A DNA stretch of 64,000 bases from Dehalococcoidia bacterium (GTDB taxonomy: Bacteria; Chloroflexota; Dehalococcoidia; Dehalococcoidales; Fen-1064): assembly GCA_011170375.1 (NCBI GenBank), contig DUEV01000001.1, forward strand, positions 186,001 to 250,000, read 5' to 3'. The stretch's first letter is position 1, and the number at the start of each line of letters is the position of its first letter. Positions 35,372-42,881 of the stretch are shown here, piece by piece. The notes below the pieces were generated by a model. It made no database searches. It had not been told where the DNA came from and saw nothing but the letters and a program-made list of their open reading frames with translations. The position numbers were made by a program, and so were the translations under genes.

Positions 35372-35914
35372 TCAGACACTAGTGTCAGCTATGTCGGCAG
35401 TCCTGTTTCTTGTGACCGCTTCAATAACCCCATAGGCGGACCCGACTACTTCTGCCTCACTGGTAGTCGTCTTTGCCAGAGTTGTGTCAAAATCACTTCT
35501 GGTAGTGACTGTGTCCTTGGGGATAGCATTAATACATTCACTCAGGACACTTATATGGGTGTCCAGGCGCTCAAGCAGCAGTGATATCGCTTGTTGCAAG
35601 TCCTGTCCGAATATTATGGCAATCTCTCTCATGCGCCGACCTTTTCTTCTCATTGCCACGAAACGGTGCCGCATTTGGCCGAGATGATGAAGTGTGAATG
35701 AGCGTAATTGCTCAATGTCTTTTACCTGGTTCATGTTGTCGCTGAACCCGCACGAGATTACCTCCGTAGCCCATTCCTCAATTTCCAGTAGTCGCTTCAA
35801 CTTCTGGTCACTTTGTCGTGTCTTACTCACCCGGCTGATGCGCAGCAGCACCATTAGAAAGAGCAGGACAGAGCCCACCATCGCTAGAAGGCCCAACAAA
35901 TCAGAGGTTTCCAT
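35372..35914 (-). CDS. Membrane-anchored coiled-coil protein of unknown function
   Basis: 180 residues. One N-terminal hydrophobic segment (LLGLLAMVGSVLLFLMVLL, about 6-24) is followed by a basic stop-transfer and long helices: LKRLLEIEEWATEVISC, QLRSFTLHHLGQMRHRFVAM, QDLQQAISLLLERLDTHISV. The soluble part should face the cytoplasm. It converges on the archaellum operon end and is transcribed towards it. No family recognised. Confidence 0.65.
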   Translation of the reverse strand: METSDLLGLLAMVGSVLLFLMVLLRISRVSKTRQSDQKLKRLLEIEEWATEVISCGFSDNMNQVKDIEQLRSFTLHHLGQMRHRFVAMRRKGRRMREIAIIFGQDLQQAISLLLERLDTHISVLSECINAIPKDTVTTRSDFDTTLAKTTTSEAEVVGSAYGVIEAVTRNRTADIADTSV

Positions 35915-36197
35915 GCTGGGATTATATCATGCCAGAGATATCATACTAAAGACTGAGATATTGCTATGCTTGGACTTGCGAGGTCGGTCATGATATGTGC
36001 GATGTAGGTCTCGACAAAACAAGTATTTATACTGTAAAATATAGATAAGAAGATAAAAATAACATTTGTAACCGTAATGTAACACCATCTGACGTATTTT
36101 AACCCTACCTTAACATCAGTACGCTATACTGTGATTAGGGAGTATAAAGGGAAGTTTTATCACCTTAAAAATCATCAGGTGGAAGGAGAGTGGGAGT

Positions 36198-36422
36198 GTG
36201 GTAGAGAGTGGAGTGGAAAAGCAACTAGACTGGAATGATGATGTTATCATGACAAGCAGTGAAGTTGCCAAATTCCTCAAGGTGCATCTTGGTTCGGTCA
36301 GGCGCTGGACACGCACCGGAGAGCTGAAGGGATACCGTTTAGGTGAGAGGGGTGACTGGAGATACATCCGTGGGGACGTGCTTAATTTTCTCTTTAAGTA
36401 CAGTCAAACAGCTTCGAAATAA
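36198..36422 (+). CDS. Excisionase-type helix-turn-helix DNA-binding protein (copy 2)
   Basis: 74 residues from GTG 36198 after GGAAGGAGAG. The domain TSSEVAKFLKVHLGSVRRWT and GYRLGERGDWRYIRGDV differs from the 27162-27410 protein at only a few positions, and the DNA between 36247 and 36370 is also closely similar, so the two arose by duplication. The N-terminal 15 and C-terminal 10 residues differ. The upstream 190 bp are AT-rich and hold its promoter. It could regulate the archaellum operon or represent the remaining end of a mobile unit. Confidence 0.82.
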   Translation: MVESGVEKQLDWNDDVIMTSSEVAKFLKVHLGSVRRWTRTGELKGYRLGERGDWRYIRGDVLNFLFKYSQTASK

Positions 36423-36571
36423 GATAATTACCGATAATAACCCCATACACAATATATAGATTCCTCTATCTGCCTGAGTGGCCATGGAAGGGAGTTGCTT
36501 TTCTTCCATACGGTTGGTTTCCTTGGGTGTTGGCCGGAGTGCGAGGTCACCGTGTTCCGGTCAAGACAAAA

Positions 36572-36602
36572 AACGGGCTCCAGACTATCTCTGGAGCCCG
36601 TT
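36572..36602 (-). terminator. Intrinsic terminator of the phosphofructokinase gene
   Basis: AACGGGCTCCAGA and TCTGGAGCCCGTT form a 13-bp stem with a 5-base loop. On the minus strand a TTTTTTG tract follows, the correct side for the gene at 36654-37802. The hairpin is about 85% identical to the tmRNA terminator at 40473-40497. Confidence 0.85.
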
Positions 36603-36640
36603 AGCGTTCTGACGGGGATAGGGGAGAGTCGAAATCTTTT
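36603..36640 (-). other. Diverged copy of the tmRNA 3' end
   Basis: Read on the minus strand, this stretch contains TTTCGACTCTCCCC and then CCCCGTCAGAACG before the terminator hairpin. It aligns with GTTCAACTCTCCCCCGTC and the CCAGAATAATAACGGG that end the true tmRNA gene at 40508. The T-arm stem is destroyed, so it cannot be functional tmRNA. It may be an old attachment-site duplicate. Confidence 0.4.
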
Positions 36641-36653
36641 GTCGGTTCTTTGA

Positions 36654-37802
36654 CTAGGCTGTAGCCAGCATCCCGGCTTCAGCACGGGGCTTCATATTAC
36701 TGAGAATTGTCCTTCTCCCGTTGTATCTTTCAACATCGTACTGCGTCGTGATATCCACCTGAGTTGGTTTTCCGATAACGGCCGATAGAGGGACAGCCGT
36801 AATCTGGCCGTTCTTGTAGCTGACCATCTTACCGAAATTCTCTGTAGCTACCAGATCAACGGCGGCTATCCCAAAGTACCGCCCCATCCTTCTGTCGTAT
36901 GCGCCGGGAGCACCACCGCGCTGCAAATGACTGAGGACAACACTTCGACATTCGAGACCGGTGTTATTTGAGATTTGATTTGCCAGGAATTCGCCAATAC
37001 CACCAAGAGCCTTGTGCCCAAAGCTGTCCAGACCGTTTTCTTTAACTAACTCCACACCCCCCAACGGCCTGGCTCCTTCTGCTACCAGAATAATGTCATA
37101 CCTTGCCCCCGATTTTCTCCCTTCTAAGACCAGCTCGCATACCTTTTCAGTGGAGAAATCACACTCAGGGATGAGGATGATATATGCCCCACTGGACTCT
37201 CCCCCTTCCAAGGCCAGCCAGCCGGCATGTCTACCCATTGTCTCTACGACAAATGTCCGTTTATGAGAGCCGGCGGTAGTCCTCAGTCTATCAACTTCTT
37301 CAACGATAACGTTCAGGGCAGTATCAAACCCAAGTGTATAATCAGTTTTGGGAAGGTCTTTATCAATGGTCTTCGGTATACCAACAACGTTCACCCCGTC
37401 TCTGGACAGTTTGTAGGCGACACCCAGCGTATCCTCACCACCGATGGCTATAACTGCTTTCAGGCCCAGTCTCTTTATGTTGTTGAGTACTACTTCTGAG
37501 CGGTCGTTGTTAGGATCATAGGGATTTGTTCTTGAGGTCCCGAGGAAGGTACCGCCGTATCTGTCCCAGGTTCTGACCGTTTTTTCATCCAGAGGCTCGA
37601 GATATCCATCAGCGGCCAGGTTATCAGGGTCGGCTCGGACCAGCCCTTTCCACCCGTCGTGTATTCCAATTACTTCGTATCTGACACCCCTTTCCCACTG
37701 GAGTCTTTCATCAAGGGCCGTTTTTACCACCCACTTGATGGCAGGGCTCAGCCCGGCACAGTCTCCACCTCCGGTGAGGACGCCAATTCTCTGCCTGTTC
37801 AT
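36654..37802 (-). CDS. 6-phosphofructokinase, possibly pyrophosphate-dependent
   Basis: 382 residues. IGVLTGGGDCAGLSPAIKWV is the N-terminal nucleotide loop, GIPKTIDKDLPKTDYTLGFDTA the catalytic site, and ETMGRHAGWLALEGG the fructose-6-phosphate site. The residue pair that separates phosphoryl donors reads GGEDT (about 119-123) where ATP enzymes have GGDGS; Asp at the second site is a feature of the pyrophosphate-type enzymes. Sugar phosphate phosphorylation in glycolysis. The donor is inferred, not certain. Confidence 0.87.
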   Translation of the reverse strand: MNRQRIGVLTGGGDCAGLSPAIKWVVKTALDERLQWERGVRYEVIGIHDGWKGLVRADPDNLAADGYLEPLDEKTVRTWDRYGGTFLGTSRTNPYDPNNDRSEVVLNNIKRLGLKAVIAIGGEDTLGVAYKLSRDGVNVVGIPKTIDKDLPKTDYTLGFDTALNVIVEEVDRLRTTAGSHKRTFVVETMGRHAGWLALEGGESSGAYIILIPECDFSTEKVCELVLEGRKSGARYDIILVAEGARPLGGVELVKENGLDSFGHKALGGIGEFLANQISNNTGLECRSVVLSHLQRGGAPGAYDRRMGRYFGIAAVDLVATENFGKMVSYKNGQITAVPLSAVIGKPTQVDITTQYDVERYNGRRTILSNMKPRAEAGMLATA

Positions 37803-38082
37803 AATTGTTTCCTATTATTCTTTTTTAATAGATTTATAGCTAATATTAACTTATTAATACATTTTTACATTAATTTATTATAATGATAAGATTTGTAGGT
37901 ACATAAATAGTGAACCAAAAGGACTATCAGGACAGTTATCGACGACGGCTTAGCGTGAGTGTCCCAATATTCGCATGGAGATGGGAGAGATTCAGGCTCT
38001 CGTTGGAATGACACTGGATTCCTTAAAGGTGCAGGCTTATCTCAAACGGTTTGAGTAAGGTCTGGACAAGCACTCGGATTGC

Positions 38083-38772
38083 CTATTCTCGGAGCGTATC
38101 CATGGTGAATGATTTGCTGTGCCCGGGATATATGGTCTTGATATTCAAGCTCTTCAATTTTTCTACACTAGTGTGGGCTGCTGTGGAGTCGTCTATTATT
38201 GAATTGAGATGTGGCTTTTCCGATTTATCAGATTGTAATAAAAGATCGCCACCAATCAGGTCTCCATCGGCTGTTAGAATTCCTATTGAGCCCCTTGAGT
38301 GACCTGGGATGTGAATTACTTTGGCATCCAATCCAAATTCAGAGAGATTATATCCGTCCTCAATATATATATCAGGCGTAAATCTTTCAGCTTTACCAAA
38401 TCTAAAGAAAATAGGGGTAAAAACTCTAGCAAGAGTTCTCACTAAGATATTGGGCTTCTTTCGATTCCAAAAGATGTCTCCATGTTCAACCATTCCTGCA
38501 TCGTCACGGTGCATAGCTATTCTTGCACCGAACTTTTTACGGAGGTGAGCCGCATTTCCGGTGTGATCAAAATCTCCATGGGTTAATACGATGAGTTCAA
38601 GGTTGCCAGGTTGACAGCCCGCATTTTCGAGTTCTCTGTCGAGGTCAGTGCGTTTATTTGAACACCCTGTATCGATCAGGAAAAAGCCAGCATCGATTTC
38701 TATCAGGTAGCAATTCACATCGCCTGATCTGTAAGGTAGCAGTAAACTAATAGTGTGAATTTTTTGTTTCAT
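38083..38772 (-). CDS. Metallo-beta-lactamase-fold hydrolase (paralogue of 2081-2758)
   Basis: 229 residues from ATG 38772 (MKQKIHTISLLLPYRSGDVN); a longer frame to 38925 runs into the transposase relic and has no support. THGDFDHTGN, HIPGHSRGS, GGDLLLQ and YPGHSK give the MBL ligands. Whole-length similarity to 2081-2758 shows duplication. It sits directly beside an IS relic, so its copy may have been moved. No ribosome-binding site is obvious before ATG 38772. Confidence 0.82.
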   Translation of the reverse strand: MKQKIHTISLLLPYRSGDVNCYLIEIDAGFFLIDTGCSNKRTDLDRELENAGCQPGNLELIVLTHGDFDHTGNAAHLRKKFGARIAMHRDDAGMVEHGDIFWNRKKPNILVRTLARVFTPIFFRFGKAERFTPDIYIEDGYNLSEFGLDAKVIHIPGHSRGSIGILTADGDLIGGDLLLQSDKSEKPHLNSIIDDSTAAHTSVEKLKSLNIKTIYPGHSKSFTMDTLRE

Positions 38773-38830
38773 ATTATTTTTCTGGAGGATTATGATTAGT
38801 CTACTCCTACATAGAATGCCACTCTTTGAG

Positions 38831-38938
38831 TTACGCTGTTGGTATAATAGCCTCAGGAACGGGTAGCTGGTAGCCCAACAAACTATGCGGACGTAACTGA
38901 TTGTACTCCTGCCACCGCTTCTCAATCAATATCTGCAT
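38831..38938 (-). mobile_element. IS3-type transposase relic (C-terminal fragment)
   Basis: The minus-strand frame carries QILIEKRWQEYNQLRPHSLL followed by GYQLPVPEAI, the typical C-terminal end of IS3-family (rve integrase core) transposases. Only about 35 residues are kept; upstream in the same frame the sequence (SGGRRTISLRGLFM) does not fit the family. No inverted repeats were found, so this is a remnant. Confidence 0.8.
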
Positions 38939-39123
38939 CATAAACAAGCCTCTAAGCGAAATAGTCCGCCGACCGCCTGATCCTGGTAAGTCAGACCGCT
39001 GCCTGAGGCCGGTTTCATATTGAATTATTGGGTCATGAGCGATAAGATGTTTGAGAGAAAGGAGATGATGTACATAAAACCAAATAGAGTATTCACAACC
39101 CAATTATTAAAAGGAGAGATTCA

Positions 39124-40413
39124 ATGACAGAAGAAAAACTAGATCCGAGTGAACTAATCAAACCCGGCACGGCACCGGATGTCGGCCCTTATCCCTGGCC
39201 TGAAATCTGGGAAAAGCTGTCGCCTGACATCAAGGCGGTTATCGAACGCTATGCCAGGATGCCCGAAGATCATCCTAAGCCGAAGGGTTTGCGCCCTCTC
39301 GCCATGGTCGATGCCCGCTTCCCCATGTACTACCAGACCTCGGTAAAGCAAGGCATGAGCCTATTGACCGACTACTTCGCCGCCATGGCGAGCCGTGACA
39401 TAGAAGGCGTGGCCGACACGTTGCACTTCCCCTACGCCACCTTCGACGAAATCTTTGGTGAAGTGGATCCCATCGTGTACAAAACGCCTGATGATTTTAT
39501 AAGTAATCCGCCCCCTTCCATGAGGGTGGGTACTGGCATAGACGCCACGCTGAAGCCGGGCACTTATGACATCCTCGACAACATGCAGTTGTTGATGTAC
39601 TCGCCGATTCATGCTGGACTGGAGCTGACCTATACGCGGTATCGGGGAGACGGCCAGAAGCTTGGCACAAGCCAGGGCATTTATGGTGTGACGAATAATG
39701 ACGGCAAATGGGGAATCCAGCTCTCTTCCTTGCTGTACACACAGGCGGGCTGGGAAAATGTCGCTCGCGATGACGTGGAGGCCGTGCTGTATAATAACGA
39801 GCGCAATACGATGTGGGGCTACAACATCATTCCCTGGCCGGGTGTGGGCTCGACGCAGGAACTGATTGACCTGCGAGGTCTGGGTGGCTCGGCCGAAGAA
39901 GGGGAGGAGGTCGTCGAACTGCGTACCGCCAATCTGCGTTTGCCGTGGACCGTGCAATGGTTGTATTCCTCTCGCGGTGGTGCTCCCATGTCTCCCTACA
40001 ACTACAAGGGCGTTAGGGACCGGCTGCGCGTCGCTGAACCCGGGATGACGAGACGGACTGGCGGGGTTAATGGTGGCAGCACCGATGGGATACTTGGCAA
40101 TTCCCCTCTGATTGGCGACGAGGAGACACCAGGTTTATTCTTTAGTGTTGCCGGTCAAGGGGTGGGCCGCTGGGCCTATTCGCTGCCGCTGCACGATGTA
40201 CGCGTGCTGCACGCTTCTATGAACAAGGCCCACATAATTGGGGGTTATGTTCGTTTTACCGCCGATGGGCACCAATCATGTGAGCTCAGGAGCTTGGGCG
40301 TGATGGCGTACCGGCGTGGCCGTTGGGAAAGGGCCGGCGGTCTCGGCGGGATGGTCCGTCGTGATTGCACGAATGACCCGATACAAGAAGCCTATTATAG
40401 TGAGTTCTGCTGA
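39124..40413 (+). CDS. Unknown protein with an NTF2-like segment
   Basis: 429 residues, ATG after AAAGGAGAGATTCA. Residues 80-200 (LLTDYFAAMASRDIEGVADT, HFPYATFDEIFG, then YRGDGQKLGTSQGIYGVTNN) look like an NTF2/SnoaL-like fold, which binds small molecules or acts as an isomerase or dehydratase. The C-terminal half has repeated motifs (RVLHASMNKAHIIGGYVRF) that do not match a family I know. No signal peptide. It stands alone between the IS relic and tmRNA. Confidence 0.6.
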   Translation: MTEEKLDPSELIKPGTAPDVGPYPWPEIWEKLSPDIKAVIERYARMPEDHPKPKGLRPLAMVDARFPMYYQTSVKQGMSLLTDYFAAMASRDIEGVADTLHFPYATFDEIFGEVDPIVYKTPDDFISNPPPSMRVGTGIDATLKPGTYDILDNMQLLMYSPIHAGLELTYTRYRGDGQKLGTSQGIYGVTNNDGKWGIQLSSLLYTQAGWENVARDDVEAVLYNNERNTMWGYNIIPWPGVGSTQELIDLRGLGGSAEEGEEVVELRTANLRLPWTVQWLYSSRGGAPMSPYNYKGVRDRLRVAEPGMTRRTGGVNGGSTDGILGNSPLIGDEETPGLFFSVAGQGVGRWAYSLPLHDVRVLHASMNKAHIIGGYVRFTADGHQSCELRSLGVMAYRRGRWERAGGLGGMVRRDCTNDPIQEAYYSEFC

Positions 40414-40472
40414 CGTGGAAAGCAATTAAAGGTTACAGCAGAAACTTCTCACCTAACGACAAAAAAAGAAAT

Positions 40473-40497
40473 GGGTTCCAGAACATCTCTGGAACCC
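40473..40497 (-). terminator. Intrinsic terminator of the tmRNA gene
   Basis: GGGTTCCAGA and TCTGGAACCC form a 10-bp stem with a 5-base loop; on the minus strand ATTTCTTTTTTTG follows. It lies about 10 bp after the tmRNA 3' end. Confidence 0.9.
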
Positions 40498-40507
40498 GTT
40501 ATTATTC

Positions 40508-40863
40508 TGGTGGAGACGGGGGAGAGTTGAACTCCCCGTCCAAAGGAAGCTGTCCAGAATATCCTACAGGCTTAGTCAGCTCTTTGATCTCACCCGGCTG
40601 GCCCCTGCTGACCGGGTCCAGGCAGGCCAGTCGATTTCTCTTTCACCGCCTTAGTCGACCCTGGGGCGGTGGCACCCCGACTTTTCGTCACCCACTCCCC
40701 ACCCGCCGGGGTGGGGTAGGGGTGGATGTGCTGCCTATTTAATTAGGCGGCAACTAGTACTGGTTCTTTGCCAGTTATCTTTTGCCACTTGTTTAATGAG
40801 GGTAGCGGCAACCTCAGCCTGCAATCCTGTAACATACTTCCCCTGTCGAAACCACGCGTCCCC
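40508..40863 (-). ncRNA. ssrA: Transfer-messenger RNA (tmRNA)
   Basis: About 356 nt. The 5' end reads GGGGACGCGTGGTTTCGACA and the 3' end ...CGTCTCCACCA with the CCA encoded. The outer 5' GGGGACG pairs with CGTCTCC, as in the tmRNA acceptor stem, and the T-arm is GGGGAGTTCAACTCTCCCC. The tag frame is at 40743-40772: after ATAACT the resume codon GGC begins GKEPVLVAA and ends in TAA, a nine-residue tag. The tag ends in VLVAA, a ClpXP-type degradation signal, and resembles the short tag I recall for Dehalococcoides. smpB is 30 bp upstream on the same strand. Confidence 0.93.
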
Positions 40864-40892
40864 ATTTAGCTTTGTCCGCGTGACTGTATCTG

Positions 40893-41357
40893 TCACCTCC
40901 TCGGACCGACCTTAGTTTTAACGGCGCGCTCTAGAACCCGGTCTGTCTCCCGACGCATTATTGTTTCACGCTTGTCATAGAGCTTCTTGCCCCGGGCGAG
41001 CGCCACCTCCAGCTTGGCAATGCTATCTTTAATATACAGTCGTAACGGCACCAGAGTAAAGCCCTTTTCTGCCACCGTGCTGGTGAGGCTGGTAATCTCC
41101 TTGCGGTGTAGCAGGAGCTTGCGTGGCCGGGTAGGCTCGTGGCCGAGGTAGCTGCTTGCCTGATAGCGAGCGATATGGGCGTTCAGCAGCCACAGTTCCC
41201 CGTTTTCGGGGCGCACGTAGGCATCGCCCAGGCTGACCCGGCCGGCGCGGATTGACTTTATCTCCGAGCCGGTAAGCACCAGTCCGGCCTCTACGGTGTC
41301 CATGATATGATAATCACGGCGGGCTTTACGATTGGTAGCAACTGCTTTAATAGGCAT
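40893..41357 (-). CDS. smpB: SsrA-binding protein
   Basis: 154 residues from ATG 41357 (MPIKAVATNRKARRDYHIMD); an upstream in-frame start at 41465 is unsupported. EAGLVLTGSEIKSIRAGRVS and ENGELWLLNAHIARY give the beta-barrel, LLHRKEI the following strand, and RGKKLYDKR the C-terminal tail that enters the ribosome. It delivers tmRNA to stalled ribosomes; its gene lies beside ssrA. Confidence 0.95.
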   Translation of the reverse strand: MPIKAVATNRKARRDYHIMDTVEAGLVLTGSEIKSIRAGRVSLGDAYVRPENGELWLLNAHIARYQASSYLGHEPTRPRKLLLHRKEITSLTSTVAEKGFTLVPLRLYIKDSIAKLEVALARGKKLYDKRETIMRRETDRVLERAVKTKVGPRR

Positions 41358-41621
41358 TGTCCTACTTAAATGATAACACAATAGAAAAGGGACATAAATA
41401 TGGAGACGGGTTGACAGAGCGTGGCGGAATAAGGAAACATGGAATATTTCCTCCACATAAAGCATGAATGGATTGACGGCAGTACCTAAAGGGTATTAAT
41501 ATTGGCCAGGTAAATTTGTAAATGCACTTGACGAATCGAATCTTCTCACCAGGCAGGACACCGGCTGTTCCGTATCTTTCTGCACTTCACCCCACAAAAA
41601 AATACTTGGGATGAGGTTGAA

Positions 41622-42623
41622 TTGCGCTTAAAACAACTGTTTACTCGCAGGTTTGTCTTGTTAGCCATTATAGCGGTGGCTTTGCTGACGGTGCTGCTAG
41701 CTTTAATGGACTGGGAAAAGGCCTGGCAACTCGGTGAGAAGGCGGACTGGAAGCTGGCACTGATAGCATTTCTATTTATTGCTCTTTCATACTTCTGCCT
41801 GAGCGGTGCTTTTGTATCGATATGCAGGACCATAAGCATAACAATACCACGGCCAGATGTTTTTAAGATTGGTATTTTATCCGTAACACTGGACAACATA
41901 CTGGCCTTCGGGGGTCTTGCCGGTCATTCCCTGCGTGTTTTGCTGATGCAACGTGACCAGACGCCGGCAGGTAAGGTTATGGCCGCGTCGCTCTTGCATT
42001 CTTATTTCAATGCCATTACACTGGCTACCATTTTCCCAATAGGACTTGTCTATGTCCTCGTGACTTATGACCTGCCCGTCTACAATGTAGTAATCCTGAT
42101 TGTGTTCACGAGTGGTTTTTTTATTGGGCTGGCTATTGCTGCCCTGCTTCTATTCAAAAGCGCCCTGAGGAAGTGGATACTAGATAAAATAGACCGGTTG
42201 TGGCGCTTTTTCTTCAAGCGAAATATTACTTCTTTCCTTGCTGCCTTTGACATGGCAATGAGCGATGGCTTGGCTGCGATGCGGGGTCGGCCGATAGTGC
42301 TTGCTATCCCACTGGGACTCATTGTCCTTCAATGGGTGGTGACGGTTGTTGGTCTCTGGTTTTGCTTCAATGCCCTGGGTATCTCTCTCAGCCTCGGCTC
42401 ACTTCTGACCGGTTTTAGCGTTGGTATCTCTGCCGGTAACGTTGCCATGATACCCGCCGGACTGGGAATACAGGAGGCCTCCATGTCCGGTGTCTATGCA
42501 ATCTTCGGGACACGCTTTGAGCAGGCCGTCCTGGCCTCGCTGCTCTTCAGAGTTCTGTACGATATTATCCCCTTCGTGGTAAGCCTGCCCTTCTATCGGA
42601 AACTGCTCCAGAAGCTGGACTGA
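41622..42623 (+). CDS. Lysylphosphatidylglycerol-synthase-TM/flippase-like membrane protein
   Basis: 333 residues from a TTG, after GGATGAGG. It contains 7-9 hydrophobic segments. GLAGHSLRVLLMQRDQTPAG (about 103-122) and the C-terminal AMIPAGLGIQEASMSGVYAI are signatures of the UPF0104/AglD/MprF-TM family. Members act in lipid flipping or polysaccharide assembly. The exact substrate is unknown. Convergent with the PspC gene. Confidence 0.82.
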   Translation: MRLKQLFTRRFVLLAIIAVALLTVLLALMDWEKAWQLGEKADWKLALIAFLFIALSYFCLSGAFVSICRTISITIPRPDVFKIGILSVTLDNILAFGGLAGHSLRVLLMQRDQTPAGKVMAASLLHSYFNAITLATIFPIGLVYVLVTYDLPVYNVVILIVFTSGFFIGLAIAALLLFKSALRKWILDKIDRLWRFFFKRNITSFLAAFDMAMSDGLAAMRGRPIVLAIPLGLIVLQWVVTVVGLWFCFNALGISLSLGSLLTGFSVGISAGNVAMIPAGLGIQEASMSGVYAIFGTRFEQAVLASLLFRVLYDIIPFVVSLPFYRKLLQKLD

Positions 42624-42637
42624 GCGGGCTGATAGAA

Positions 42638-42823
42638 CTAGCTTTCCTCAGGGACAATAAACCACATAATGAGATAGACCCAGAGACCCAAGGTCCCGCA
42701 GAATATGGATGCTACGAAAATTACCCTGACAACGACGGGGTCGATGTCGAAATACTCAGCCAGACCACCGCAGATTCCCCATATTTTCCGGTCCTTACGA
42801 CTACGATAAAGTTTCTTAGCCAT
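42638..42823 (-). CDS. PspC-domain membrane protein
   Basis: 61 residues with an AAAGGGGGC site before the ATG. RKIWGICGGLAEYFDIDPVV followed by RVIFVASIF and LGLWVYLIMWFIVPEE is the PspC domain: one amphipathic N-terminal part and one transmembrane helix. In E. coli PspC acts in the envelope-stress response, but single-domain homologues in other phyla are uncharacterised. It lies 58 bp after the last hdr gene on the same strand. Confidence 0.9.
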   Translation of the reverse strand: MAKKLYRSRKDRKIWGICGGLAEYFDIDPVVVRVIFVASIFCGTLGLWVYLIMWFIVPEES

Positions 42824-42881
42824 AACAGCCCCCTTTCAACGGTGGATGTATTGGTAAGTTGAACTCCAGTATAACCGATGT

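Noticed and set aside
39361-39957. 198-codon minus-strand frame opposite the NTF2-like gene
   Set aside because: The plus-strand gene has a strong ribosome-binding site and protein-like composition; the antisense frame looks like a codon shadow.
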